This document shows positions 1-10,907 of a DNA stretch of 64,000 nt, one piece after another. The notes beneath the pieces are model-generated. The model searched no databases. It was not told the origin of the DNA and saw only the letters and a program-made list of their open reading frames with translations. Each line of letters starts with the position of its first letter. Positions within the stretch are counted from its first letter, which is position 1. Source of the stretch: Thereva unica (taxonomy: Eukaryota > Arthropoda > Insecta > Diptera > Therevidae); assembly GCA_949987705.1 (NCBI GenBank), contig OX465281.1, forward strand, positions 198,635,112 through 198,699,111. The letters are read 5' to 3'. Both the position numbers and the translations under genes were made by a program.

Positions 1-431
1 ACAATGCAAAAAAACACCGAACAATCAAAATGAGCCCCGGTGATGTTAATAGGACAAATGAAAAGCTACTTCTTGCTACAGCCTATAATCACATCAAAAT
101 TGCCCCTTCATCTGCATATAAAATAGGAGACCGCGTCCGTATAAGCAAATATAAACATCTATTTGAAAAAGGCTACACACCAAACTGGACAACTGAAATC
201 TTTAAAATCTCCAAGGTTCAACTGACTAATCCACCGACATATCAACTTGAGGACTACCAGGGTAACCCCATTAAAGGTGGATTCTATGAAAAGGAATTGC
301 AGAAAGTTAAACACTCAGATCTCTACCTTGTTGAAAAAATATTGAAAAAGAGTGGTGATAAAGTTTATGTTAAATGGCTGGAGTTCTCACGAGAACACAA
401 TTCTTGGATAAATGCTAATGATGTATTATAA
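1..431 (+). CDS. Polinton/Maverick integrase, C-terminal part (runs in from the left edge)
   Basis: The frame is open from the window edge to TAA at 429-431, so this is the tail of a longer protein and the ATG at 30 is probably internal. The N-terminal part carries the sequence between the integrase core and the SH3-like DNA-binding domain (KIGDRVRISKYK near residue 31). The C-terminal third reads as a chromodomain (VEKILKKSGDKVYVKWL). This arrangement is typical of the retroviral-like integrases of Polinton (Maverick) DNA transposons, including F54H12.3-like proteins. The DDE core lies outside the window. No polymerase, capsid or ATPase gene follows, and no terminal repeat was identified, so completeness cannot be judged. 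A cellular domesticated integrase is less likely in this context. Confidence 0.75.
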   Translation, partial: NAKKHRTIKMSPGDVNRTNEKLLLATAYNHIKIAPSSAYKIGDRVRISKYKHLFEKGYTPNWTTEIFKISKVQLTNPPTYQLEDYQGNPIKGGFYEKELQKVKHSDLYLVEKILKKSGDKVYVKWLEFSREHNSWINANDVL

Positions 432-1479
432 ATTAAATAAAAAGACATTTTTTTATAACAAATTTGTTTTATTTTCAAATCTTATGCTATATATTTTTTC
501 ATGATGATGTTGGTTTAATATGGGCTCTAGGATTTTGCCTGTATTGATGACTCTCTGTTGAAATCTGCATCTATCAAGGGCACTTATATGCCATTGCCCC
601 ATACGGCTAGCTCTATAATCGAAATCCCATACATACATGATGTGTACTTCAGGCGCTAGTGTAAATCGAACCCTTTTCAGCATTCTCTACAGCTGCTTTT
701 GGTGATCCGCCAGACCCAATGCTGGATCTCAGCTAAAGCTTAGTGTTACTTGAAAGTCCAGTTCTTCACTGAATTATATGTATATTTTGCTCTAGAATCC
801 AAGCTCATTCCATAGCCTAAGTTGCTACATTGATTATATACTAAGTAGATATGGACAAACGCGAGTCAAATTAACTTCAGGTTACGGCACCACGAGCTGG
901 GGGCGCTAATATCGCAGGGTTTTATGCTCCGCTATATATGGTTAGTTTCCGAAATAAACTTTTCTTATTTGCGTGAAAGCCCTTTGCGCATTTGAAAACA
1001 AAATCAGAAGCTGCGGCTTTGAGTTTAGTGGCGGTGGATCTAAAAATAGATTTCTATGCGCTTATTCCTATTGTTTTGTTCGGGAAGGGCAAAGAGGGTG
1101 ATAAAATGATGATGATTTCGTAGGCGATGGGTGAAATTTGACAATGAGGGAATAAATGAATGGGCGAGATAACTTTAATGGGAAATTTGGCTACAAGCAT
1201 GTTTTTATTATCTTTAGAAAAATGAAGGGATTATTTCCTTTTTCTTAGCGAAAAGGTGACAAATTTTTAGATTTGTTCTCAGGTATTTTATAAGTTCGTA
1301 GAAATTTGAAATTTTTACGGATAATTTAATTACTGTTGAGATAAATAAAATAATTTTTGTTTTTGATTTTATTTATCGTTATTTATGTGGCATGGCCAAG
1401 TCCAACCCTTTGTACCGTTACCACGTTATGTCCTTCAAGTAAGGATGTACTAGTAAGTTTAGGTTAGTCTGGATGGTGC
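432..1479. other. Intergenic, no gene recognised
   Basis: AT-rich sequence with no ORF showing a recognisable domain. It contains one copy of a short dispersed repeat at about 740-865 (second copy near 5032-5340). Nothing else can be supported. Confidence 0.5.
740..865 (+). repeat. Dispersed repeat, copy 1
   Basis: About 120 bp beginning AGTGTTACTTGAAAGTCC matches 5238-5330 closely in direct orientation. Its right end (TTGCTACATTGATTATA) matches 5032-5075 in inverted orientation. The two segments therefore sit in a different arrangement at the second site, suggesting rearranged copies of one element. The family is unknown. Confidence 0.6.
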
Positions 1480-2775
1480 GTGAGTAGATGTCAATGAACC
1501 GTACGTTTGATCAGTTCTCTGTTAACAACTACATGTATGTGTTCTATTTATTAACAAAGGGGGGGTATGTAGTGGACCGCGGATGTCCTGAGTTGGCTAA
1601 TCTTGGAAAAAGAGGTGCGTGTAGGTGAAAGCTGTTAAACTTAGGTGCTACATTCCTACCGGCTTGAAGGGTATATAGAGGACCAAACGGGTGCTACCGC
1701 CAATGTACCCTCTTCGTTTGGCACCTTATTCAGCTTAGCCAAGCTTGTTTTGGCTGAGTCCGCCCAGATATACGAGTTATATTCAAGGCGGAATGTATTA
1801 CTTGTAGATTGTAGCCTGGACAGCTGGCTGAAGGAGGGATTTTAATCTCTGGATTAATCTCAAGCATTGATTAGCTTGTTTGACGATTTGGAATGTGATT
1901 ACTCCATCACGTATCTATGTATCTCGGGCCTTAAAATTGTTATATTTTTTGACGAAACTGGCCGAAACCGTATTCTCTATTACAATATCGGAATTTATTT
2001 TACATGAAAGTTTAATAATATTAGCAAGATTTTACTGTTTTGTTTTCAGATTGGATTTAACAATATTGTAATAGAGAATAGGGCCCCTGAAGATAAAATT
2101 ATGTCTAAAGGGCCCAATGCACGAGCGCTCCATGCAAGCCAAAACATCAATGGATGGAGTGCTCGTGTATTTCGTCCTTAAAGGTACGAATCCGCCAAGG
2201 CATTTGCACGCAGGCTTTTGACTGACGTTATAATGACGTTAAAAGGATATGTTTCAGATGTGCATAGCTGTGATATGCACTTTCTTGGTGACGTCATTTT
2301 GCCCGCGAGCAAATGTTCGTTTTCCTTTGGTGAACTCATACCTGTTACCGTAGACAGACTAGCATCCTTATTCCAGATTATGATGTCAAAATGACGTAGA
2401 CCCATCAAGAGAAGAGTCAGCCATGAGATTCTTTTTCCCCACTGAGATAAAGAGAAGGATGGTGCAAGTTTTCTTAGAGATAAGAGCTCAGCTCTAGGAG
2501 ACAAGGTCTGGCCCGTGCTTGCTTTATATTGACGAAGGCGTAGGAGTAACGCAGGGTGTCATTGCCAAAACTATGAAGTGGGTTGGAGGGGATTGAGAGC
2601 AAATCATTAATGAATATTAGAAAGAGATCAGGTGAAACTTTGATGTTTGAATGATATGGGCGGCAGGATGCCTGTGCGGACAAAGTCGACGGAATGTTTG
2701 TGCGCACATTTCCACCAGCATTCTTTGTTTCATGGATAAAAATCCATGGGAAAAGTGTTTGCGCGAACAAGGTTT
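1480..2775 (-). pseudogene. Jockey-like LINE (family A), fragmentary copy
   Basis: Minus-strand frames read as pieces of a non-LTR reverse transcriptase. At 2474-2770 the segment LFLIFINDLL...HSFGNDTL corresponds to the palm region, with GND where FADD is expected. At 1620-1860 the text YNSYIWADSAKTSL and following is the C-terminal region. The 3' end at 1480-1520 matches 6700-6740, the second copy of this family. Several frameshifts and stops, and an unrelated segment at about 1880-2175, show a dead, interrupted copy. The exact clade (jockey or a relative) cannot be fixed by eye. Confidence 0.65.
1967..2084. repeat. Short foldback repeat inside LINE A copy
   Basis: Two arms of about 22 bp, reading CCGTATTCTCTATTACAATA and the reverse complement near 2061-2083, flank about 70 bp. 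This resembles a tiny MITE. No target duplication was identified. Confidence 0.5.
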
Positions 2776-2789
2776 GTGTTATGTACGCG

Positions 2790-4199
2790 GGCCATAAAGC
2801 TCACATGCCCAACTACCCAGTAGGATGAATATTGAATATCACGAAGACCTTTCAACTACCGGTTAATACTAGAGACATACTAGAGTTTTCTATTCTAGAT
2901 TTCTCTTCGTCTGTGCAGGTCGTCCCAAGCAAGAGCCTGTGATCTCTCATTATTCTTATAGCTACACAATATGTCTACATTTTTCTTCTTGAAATTTGGC
3001 TGTCGTTGCAACCTGAACAGCAAGAGTTCTAACTTGCTTGCAATCTTTTTGCCACCACAAAACAAGTGAGTATTTGTATCGACGGCCCCGCCACTAATTA
3101 TGGGTTTTCATGGCAGGCTTCCAGTTGAATAACGATTCCAGACTGGTTTGCTTTTTATAATTTTAAGTATTTTTATTTCCAATACCATAATTTTCATTAA
3201 ATTTTAAAATTTGATACTAACAGAAGTAAGCAAGAGGGTGGTTTTATTGAAGCTACCATTATTAAATGAACGGGTGGTGGAGTGGGATATTCATATACCT
3301 GTACATATATACAAAAATTCTTAGAGTTTTGGATAGTTATTTACTTTATCACCGCACACCCGCAGGAGGTAAGGATTATAAGTGATTGACCATAGCGCGT
3401 TTCTTTTGGAATTAGCCCTTGGTCACCGGTTGGTTATTCAGGGTTGAAATTTTGTAAAAGTAAATTTTACAAAAAATAGCAGTTTAATTCTCCCACCCAA
3501 ACTTCTACCGCAATTTTGGAGTATTGCGCAAACCTTTAACCGTTGCGACCAAAGCGGAGGGGGGGCTGCCTGATGAAGTAAACAATTACCCTTATTACAT
3601 TTAAAAAAATCTTTCAAAATCGGAACTCTTCTTCCTTCATTGACGACTACCTACTCTTGAGAAATATGAAGTAGGGCTTTAAACGAAAATTCTAATATTT
3701 TTTATTGTTTTTTATTATGTTACGCAAATATGTAGGTATATGTATATATATTCATATTTTGAAATAGTTTACTCAATTTACTCTATAAGCAATAATAAAA
3801 TCAATATAAATCAATAACTAGAATTTTGTTCAAAAAAAAACTTATTTAATTTCTCTCAAAATAAAAAAAAACACGATGCTAAATTTCCCATTAAATCTCT
3901 CTTCCCATTCATTAATTTCTTCATTCATAAATTTCATCCACCGACCAAGAAATCATCGTAGTTTCAGCCCACCCACCCCCTTCCAAAACAAAACAAAAGG
4001 AATACCCGTGCAGGAATCTATTTTTAGATCCGAAACTTTTGGCTTTTCTTCCAACATGCGTGAAGGGCTTTGAAATGCTTTTTTAAATTCAGGCGCAAAC
4101 CTGCTTTTTTTCAATTTCTTCTAAAAAATAACAAAATTAAAAAATGTGTCTATTTTCTGATTATTATGCACTAATAAAGAAATATTATTATTTATATTA
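2790..4199. other. Intergenic, AT-rich, no gene recognised
   Basis: Contains homopolymer runs and short ORFs without recognisable motifs. The 65-aa frame at 3876-4073 is low-complexity and shows no support as a gene. Confidence 0.45.
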
Positions 4200-4203
4200 T
4201 TAA

Positions 4204-4919
4204 GGGGTTGCTCTGATTTTTGAGGCAAAAAATTGACTATTTTTGGATTTTTTTTTACAGAAAACCCTTATTATTTTTATATACAAAAGTTTTTTCATAG
4301 TATTAGATAACTTTTAGAGATCACAAAAAAATTTTTTTTTTGTTTTTTTGCCGTCATAAATAAATATGTAGCACGCGCTGAAGTTGACACCTCAAAAATA
4401 ACATGGAAAACGGTTCCATCGATAGCTCCGTCCCCATTGGTCAGAATGAGAAAAGTGAAAAACGGTTTTGTTAAAAATTATGTCCTTTAGTTCGCTTGTG
4501 TCAACATTAGTAAGAATTGCATCAAAAAAAAAATTTAAGGACATTTTAGGGAAAAAACGTAAAAATGCAACTTTTCTGGCCCAAAATGGGAGGATAAAAT
4601 ACTAATAGTAAGATTTTGAAAAAAAAAATTTACACAACATCATTTTCGACAAATTGCCGAAAAAATTAAGTCAATATGTTAAATAGTTTTTTCTATATTG
4701 ATGGAACCGTTTTGACAAATGACATTTTGAGAAAAACGCGTTTGAAGTTTTCGCGCGTCGAACGCCCTGCGGAAAATCAGTTTGTGCTACTGCATATAAC
4801 TTTTTAACGAACAAAAATTTTGTCATAATATTTTAGGAACGTATTCTACACATATTAATAAATATAAAAAAGCAAAAAAAAATTTTTGTTTTTTTAAAAC
4901 CAAAAATCAGAGCAACCCC
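4204..4919. mobile_element. MITE with TTAA target duplication
   Basis: The 716-bp element is bounded by inverted repeats GGGGTTGCTCTGATTTTTG and CAAAAATCAGAGCAACCCC. It is flanked on both sides by TTAA (4200-4203 and 4920-4923). The interior is AT-rich with no coding capacity. A TTAA target duplication is the hallmark of piggyBac-type transposition, but the ends do not obviously match the common piggyBac consensus, so the family is left open. Confidence 0.75.
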
Positions 4920-5031
4920 TTAAACTAATGTTAAAAACCCATCCCCATTGATTTTAGAGGTTTAAAACAAAAATTTCTATCACTAAAACTTAAATCGGTA
5001 TAACTATCGCCATCTAACAAGACAACCTGAA

Positions 5032-5340
5032 AGATGTTTGTCCATATCTACTTACTCTATAATCAATGGTTGCTACCAGAATTAATACTTGAAAAATATG
5101 CTGAATTTGTTTGCTCCTAAAACTATGCAATATCTTTTTCAGGTATGGCTTTTTTAGTCACTTAGTAATTTCAAGTTGCGGTTGTTGTAATATCTGTGAC
5201 TTGAGGCTGGCTCCAGCTAAAGCTTAATTTAATTCTTAGTGTTACTTGCAAGTCCAGTTCTTCACCAAATTATTTGTATATTTTGCTCCAGAATCCAAGC
5301 TCATTCCATAGCACAAGTTGCTACCGGAATTAATACTAGA
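5032..5340. repeat. Dispersed repeat, copy 2 (rearranged)
   Basis: Positions 5032-5075 match 830-870 in inverted orientation, and 5238-5330 match 740-835 directly. The phrase TTGCTACC(G/A)GAATTAATAC also occurs twice (near 5069 and 5319). Confidence 0.55.
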
Positions 5341-5394
5341 AAAATCATCATCTCGAAACCAAAGCTCAAATCCCCCACAGCTCAGTTCATAGTT

Positions 5395-5810
5395 CCCCCA
5401 CTCTGGACCAAATTCCATGCCCGTTCTGCGCCACCTTCAAATCCCATGCCTGCTCTGGGCCACCCCATCCAAGACACAAACTTACATCCAGAGCTTTCAG
5501 TCACACCCCAAATCCCATGCCGGTTCTACACCACATCCAAGACCAGAACTTTCACCCATCTCCAACCACCAACTGTAAGCCACCTTATCCATGACTCACA
5601 CCAAAAAATACCTCATACACCCACATCAAGAGCTTTCAAGCCACCTTATCCAAGACACAAACCTAAAACACCTCATACACACAACATAAAGAGCTTTCAC
5701 CCATCTCCACACACCAACTCTAAGCCACCTTATCCAAGACACAAACCTAAAACACCTCGTACACGTACATAAAGAGCTTTCAGACCCCCCCAAATCCTAG
5801 GCGGGTACGG
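5395..5810. repeat. Minisatellite-like imperfect tandem repeat
   Basis: Five or so diverged units of roughly 50-85 bp each start CCACCTTATCCAAGACACAAA or similar (about 5460, 5531, 5581, 5641, 5725) and include AGAGCTTTCA. One plus-strand frame stays open across the array and would give a Pro/His/Thr-rich peptide. The openness is better explained by the TC/CA-rich composition than by selection. Confidence 0.65.
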
Positions 5811-5819
5811 GGCCACCTC

Positions 5820-6680
5820 CTAGGTGGCTTAGAACCGGCATAGCTCTACTACTTCTCTAGAACTGTTTTTTCTCCAAATATGCACAGGAATTAACCCTTA
5901 ACGGATTAGCATTTAAGTCTGAAAAACCCTATATATTAGGAGTCAAATAAATGTAAGGAGCGTCGCCACGATAAAACATAAGACACACATTTTTAATGTT
6001 TTCGATGTTCGTCTCAAGCCGAAAGATATTGATTTTAGGGACCCCAAAGAGTGAATTTTTGAGCTGAGCGCCATATTTTGCAAAATTAATGCAAAAATGT
6101 TATGGGCGAAGTTCTGTATAGGTGCCAAATTTTTCCGGCACTGCAAGCGAAAGCTAGTCTTAAACTAGTTGGGATTTGGTTTGACCCCTTCGGTCCACAC
6201 GATTAACTTCCCAGTATGATGAACGAACATGGAATAAACTGACTTCTTACAAAATAGTTATACTTTTAGCACTAGTGGGAAATTTACTAGTATCAGAACT
6301 GGTGACAAAGCAATCCTGAGAGAAGCTAGTTCAAATTGAAAATGGTAAATCCGCAAGATTTTTCTAGAGAATTTGTTTTTCCGGAACGTTAGCAAACAAA
6401 TATTTCCTCCGTATTTCGTTCGCTGCACTTAAGCGTGTGTTCAAATTCGTATTGAGCGGGCTGAAGCGCCATTGACAAACTGAGAAGCGAATGACTTCAT
6501 TTGGAAATTCCAAAGCTTTCCGGAGATACATATTAGCAAAACTGTAACTGTTAATTACTTGTCAGACTTTTTTTTGTGGCAAGAAGAAGCTTAGCAGTCA
6601 CCCTTTGTACTACTAGTCCGTCATATCTTACAAGTCATGGTGCAATGTATAGTAGTAAGCTTGATCTGAAGGAAAGATGA
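5820..6680. other. Intergenic, no gene recognised
   Basis: No domain-bearing frame, clear repeat or RNA gene was recognised here. Confidence 0.4.
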
Positions 6681-6682
6681 GA

Positions 6683-7200
6683 TAGGGTAGGTTAGGGGTC
6701 TGGAGGGTGCATGAGTAGATGTCGATGAACCTTGCGTTTGAACTCTGAGATGTTATATGAGCTCGGAAACACCGACTGCGGAAGAGAGTTCCACAATCGA
6801 GTTGTTCTATCTATAAACGAACTGCTAAAACGTAATGTGCGTGAAGGGGAGGGCTGAAGGGTAAAGGGGTGACCCGAGTTGGCTAGTCTTGTGTTGCGGG
6901 AGAAAAATTGCCGTGTAGGCAGGAGGTTTTGATTTCAGTGGAGCAGTCGCTATGAAAATAGCGGTAAAACTTGCTGAGCGCTGCTACATTCCTACGGTGG
7001 CTTAAAGGATCAATGCAAAGGGTGCTATCGCCAATGAGTTGGATGGCGCGGTTTTGCACCTTGTCTAGTAATTTTGATACAAATACAAAGTGCAAAGTGC
7101 AAGTGCTGGGAATTTTTGAAGTGAAAACTTCTTTAGCCGCGTTGGGCACTTTTTGATAGGGGAAAATGTTATGGGTTCGCGTCACCGACATGCTCATGAC
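6683..7200 (-). pseudogene. Jockey-like LINE (family A), 3' fragment
   Basis: The minus-strand frame reads LLDKVQNRAIQLIGDS, then PLSHRRNVAALSKFYRYFH, and in a second frame near 6750-6790 RTTRLWNSLPQSVFPSS. This is the conserved C-terminal region of jockey/CR1-type ORF2 proteins. Only about 500 bp of the 3' end is present, consistent with 5' truncation. Frameshifts make it non-functional. Copies of the same family are at 1480-2775 and 63560-63800. Confidence 0.75.
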
Positions 7201-7319
7201 TGGCGCACGCGCTCAATCGATTATAATCAAAAACTTTTTGATTTTGAATAAAAAAATAAATCTGACCGCCTACTATTATTCAATTAAGTATCGAAAATGA
7301 AAATATAAAACTAGTCATT

Positions 7320-7580
7320 TTGACTGATGTGTTAAATATCTGTTTTCCAAATATGTTTGGATCCTTGATCCTGAAGATGTCTTCAGACGATAACAAAAGA
7401 AAAAAAAGACAAGAAGATGAAGAAGAATTGGTAGCAGCGGTTTCCTCGGATAAAAGGGAAAAATCTGATGAAATTGAAAGAAAGAGAAAACTCCAAAATA
7501 AAGTTAGGTGTCAGCGATATAGAGATAAAAGAAAAGGTGATATAAAAATTAATTCACAAATTTCTGACCATCAAACATAA
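7320..7580 (+). other. Short basic ORF ahead of the Helitron endonuclease (uncertain)
   Basis: An 86-codon frame rich in Lys, Arg and Glu (RKRKLQNKVRCQRYRDKRK) ends 14 bp before the endonuclease frame becomes readable. Similar charged stretches precede Helitron-encoded proteins in insects, so it may be the N-terminal part of the same ORF after a frameshift. No fold or function can be assigned from sequence alone. Confidence 0.3.
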
Positions 7581-7593
7581 CAATTGAAGAGGA

Positions 7594-8068
7594 GATGAAA
7601 ACGTAAAAAAGTCAAATGTTCTGCTTTTGTCAGAAACTCGTATGAAAAACGAAGAACCACTTGATGTTCCGAATTTCAACTTTGTTGTAAGTTATAAAAG
7701 ACCCGAAGTTCCAGCAGCAGGAGTAGCTATTTATCACAATACTCAAGATACGTCACACTTCATTACTTCATATATGGACATACATACTAAATTCACTAGA
7801 AGCATTGGTGTTAATGTTTCTGATATAGGCGAAATATGCGTTGCTCGTTGCAGTTCCGAGAATGGGCAATACATATTAATGGTTGCCGTTTATATTTCGC
7901 CTGGAAAATCTATGAGACAGATGCAACAATTTTTATTCGAAAATTTGATGATTTATACAAAAGAAGGTTCTGAAATTCTCGAAAAAAGATTCGGCGAAAA
8001 ATATGATAATGTACCGATGATTTTAAGTGGAGACTTCAATATTAACTTTGCAGATGATAAAAATCTAC
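7594..8068 (+). pseudogene. Helitron-associated endonuclease (EEP fold), 5' half
   Basis: The frame reads VLLLSETRM, then GVAIYHNT, and later PMILSGDFNINFADDKNL, the metal-binding core of the endonuclease/exonuclease/phosphatase fold. No valid start was found: the frame enters from a frameshift near 7605, and TTG at 7627 is not a convincing initiator. The protein stops making sense exactly at 8068, where a BEL/Pao LTR begins, and resumes at 11458 with PLIEFLNATLNL in the same frame. Such endonucleases accompany Helitron-type (Helentron-like) rolling-circle transposons, supported here by the Rep fragment at 11629-11910. The gene is interrupted and dead. Confidence 0.7.
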
Positions 8069-8340
8069 TGTTAAAAATTATAAATAGTAGTAACATTTTA
8101 ACGTCATGTACATTGCTACGAGGCTTTGCCCTCATAATTCTATTACTCTGTTCTCTTTACTACAATTTTTATTTAATTTTATGTAATGAATTGTCACTTC
8201 CTCCTTCTTCTTGATTGAACTTTGGAAGTGGTCGGAGGTTGCCTTTTTATAATTTGCTGAAATATATATATTATATTATATTATAATTTTTTTCTCTTTG
8301 AGATTATTTGGAGTAAACGAAAGTTTCAGCTATTTCGACA
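8069..8340 (+). repeat. 5' LTR of BEL-A
   Basis: It begins TGTTAAAA, ends TTTCGACA and is followed at once by a primer-binding site. It contains a TATATATATT-type AT run near 8265. No second copy is present, so the LTR end is inferred from the PBS position. Confidence 0.7.
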
Positions 8341-8360
8341 TTGGTGCCGAAACCCGGGAA
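8341..8360 (+). other. Primer-binding site of BEL-A
   Basis: TTGGTGCCGAAACCCGGGAA lies immediately after the LTR. Its complement looks like a tRNA 3' end (CCCGGGTTTCGGCACCA). Confidence 0.75.
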
Positions 8361-8982
8361 GTGGATCTCTCCAATTAATTTTATTCAATATCGACAGCAA
8401 AAAAAACCCCATGGATTCTGTTACGCGTGGAGTTTATCGAGGGCAAATCACCCGACTGGCAAAAGTGTCGCTTGATTATTTAAAATCAAATGAAGCTCAA
8501 GCAAACCCTGACCAAGTTGAAAATTTTGACGCAGCCTTAGAAGAGTTGCAATCGCTGCTAATGAGAATAAGAACCGCTAACGAACAATTGCAGCAAATCA
8601 ATGAAAAAATGTCTGCGTCCGTCCAACAAGAAGACCAGCAACGCGAATGCGAAACTATTCTTGAGTATAATGATAAATTCATTGATACTGAATCCCGCCT
8701 GGTGACTCGAATAAACCGCATTAAAGCCGTAAGGGACAAAATGTTATTACCCTCATCGGACTTCGATAGAAAGAATGAAAAGTGTGCGGTAAAATTGCCA
8801 AAATTAGAATTAAAACGATTTTCTGGTGAAAGTGTAGATTGGCTACCCTTTTGGGAGCAATTCAAGGCTCTAGTGCACGAAAATGATAGATTATCCGCGA
8901 GTGATAAGTTTTCTTATTTGCAGTCCGTTCTATATGGAAAAGCCGCTAAGACGATAGCTGGATTTTCTCCTAAGTCTCAATA

Positions 8983-9317
8983 GGCCCCCATCCACGGTCA
9001 AACAAATCGTCAAATTCCTGGCCAACATCGAAAAAATTGCAAGTGTGCGTGTATAAAATACAAGTTTTCGAAGTTGGCCGCTGTTTGAAGAAAATATTCG
9101 TCTGGTTTAATATTTTCTTCAAACAGCTTAAATGTGTGTGTGAGTTTTGCCTGTGTGCCATGTAAAGTTCGCTTTGTTTACAGTAGATTATATGAAATGT
9201 CGCTCGGGATGTTTGAAGAAAGTTTTCCTCGTTGATGGCCAAAAATGTCAAAGCATAAATGTGTGCGCTGTTTGTCGAAAATTGGTTTGACGATTTGTTT
9301 GACCGTGGATGGGGGCC
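8983..9317. mobile_element. MITE 1 (TA target duplication) in BEL-A gag
   Basis: The 335-bp insert has 32-bp perfect terminal inverted repeats beginning GGCCCCCATCCACGGTCAAA. It is flanked by TA on each side (8981-8982 and 9318-9319). It interrupts gag between SPKSQ and YDAAIAL. The interior contains two outward copies of a TGTTTGAAGAAAATATT-like phrase. A TA duplication suits the Tc1/mariner group. Confidence 0.8.
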
Positions 9318-9432
9318 TAATGTTATGATGCTGCCATAGCACTTTTACAAGAAGAATTTGGTGACAACGAGAAGTTGATTGAGAGACACATGCAAGAGCT
9401 AATGTCACTTAATGCAGTTTCAACTAGACATG

Positions 9433-9550
9433 GGGCGCTTTCAGTAATGCAGGATGCGTGCGCAATTGACTTATTCAGTCATTGAAAGCTTTCACTTTCA
9501 ATTGCTGAATAAGTCATTTGCGCACGCATCCTGCATTACTGAAAGCGCCC
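9433..9550. mobile_element. MITE 2: near-complete palindrome in BEL-A gag
   Basis: Two 56-bp arms (9433-9488 and 9495-9550, about four mismatches) surround a 6-nt loop, so nearly the whole element is one hairpin. ATG flanks it at 9430-9432 and 9551-9553. Removing the insert with one ATG joins AVSTRH to DVVALRHLYN in frame, showing that it is an insertion into gag. The superfamily is unknown. Confidence 0.75.
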
Positions 9551-10423
9551 ATGATGTGGTTGCTTTGCGGCACCTTTATAACGCTGTGGTTTCTAATACC
9601 AGATCGCTTACGGCTCTCGGTGTATCATCAAATAATTACTATGTAATGTTAAAGACTGTTATTCTTCGCTGCCTACCACGAGAATTGCGAGTGGAGTTTT
9701 ATCGTGAGCACGAATCGGGAAAAATATCAGGAAAAGAAGAATTTACTAATCTCGAAGATGACGATGGTGCAAAGTCGCAGGCTTCAACTTCTGCACTTTC
9801 TAATGCTTCCTTCACTATTGACAGAGGCGTGAAAGTATTATTGAAATTTATCAGGCATGAAATTGAATCTTTAGAAAGGGCAAACGTCGGTGTAAAGGAA
9901 TCCCGCGCGCAGTCTACCACACCTAATGAGAAAACAAAAACGGTTGCTGCGCTATCGACTCCCATGGAGAACACAAGGTATTGCATTTTTTGTAAATCAG
10001 ATAACCATTATTCGGGCAATTGCGAAGGAAGGCTGAGATTGAGTGAACGAAAAGATATGCTGAAAAAAGAAGGTCGTTGTTTCAAATGCATGCGTAAGGG
10101 CCATACGTCGCGTCATTGCAGTGTGAAAAATATTCGTTGCCGTAAGTGCAGTGGTCGGCACTTTGCAGCTATGTGTGATCCAACATATCTTGCCAAACGA
10201 GAGCCGTCATCGAAGGAAGCACCTCCAAAAGAGGCGGTTGCTACAAACCTGTATTCAAATAATAATCATGATTCTAACATCTATCTACAAACAGCATGTG
10301 CATTTGTATCACAATCACCGAAAAATTCAGGGCAATCTGTTTTAGTGCGAATGATTATTGATAACGGTAGCCAACGTTCGTATATTAAAGAAGAGCTCGC
10401 ACGAAGTTTAAATCTACGAGTTA

Positions 10424-10907
10424 GGCGGGCCGATATTTATTGCATTGAGATAAACTCCGCAATGCGGTAATTACTGCACAGAGATTTGAAACCGTATATT
10501 TATGCGGCATTTACCGCAAGGTATAATGCTGTAAATATAAGCAAGTCTAACAAAATGAGTTCTAGTGAAGATGAAGTGCCTGTAATTTGGTATATTTTAA
10601 ATAAACCTTTTAATTTGTTTTGAATTCATTTTTGAATTTTTCAATAAACACTTCTGATGAAGTCAAAACTCAAAATCGCAATGCGACACGCCGCAAATAT
10701 TGCAATGAAGGAAGACGTTTCCATCTCTTTGCGATATCTCCTTCATGTTGCAATGCAATATTTCGATTGGTCGCATTGATGTGCGGCAGTAACAGCACTC
10801 TGCATGCTTTTCAAATGGGATCATGCGATATTTGTTGCATTGCAGTAATTACCGCATTGCGGCATTTATCTCATTGCAATAAATGTCGCACAAGTGTGCG
10901 GCCCGCC
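10424..10907. mobile_element. MITE 3 (Harbinger-like, TTA target duplication) in BEL-A protease
   Basis: The 484-bp insert has ends GGCGGGCC and inverted repeats of about 47 bp with a 14-bp asymmetry near the right end. It is flanked by TTA at 10421-10423 and 10908-10910. Excision with one TTA restores NLRV-IDTVKI exactly. A 3-bp TWA duplication is typical of PIF/Harbinger elements. An internal ATG at 10556 begins an acidic stretch MSSSEDEV that may be the residue of a transposase or partner ORF. Confidence 0.8.

Noticed and set aside
5239..5772. 177-aa ORF as a host gene
   Set aside because: It is carried by an imperfect tandem repeat, opens without a convincing ATG and has no domain.
8497..8865. 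122-aa minus-strand ORF
   Set aside because: Shadow of BEL-A gag.
9424..9550. Inverted duplication of gag coding sequence
   Set aside because: At first the right arm looked like original gag, but the gag frame joins exactly when the whole palindrome plus one ATG is removed, so an inserted foldback element fits better.
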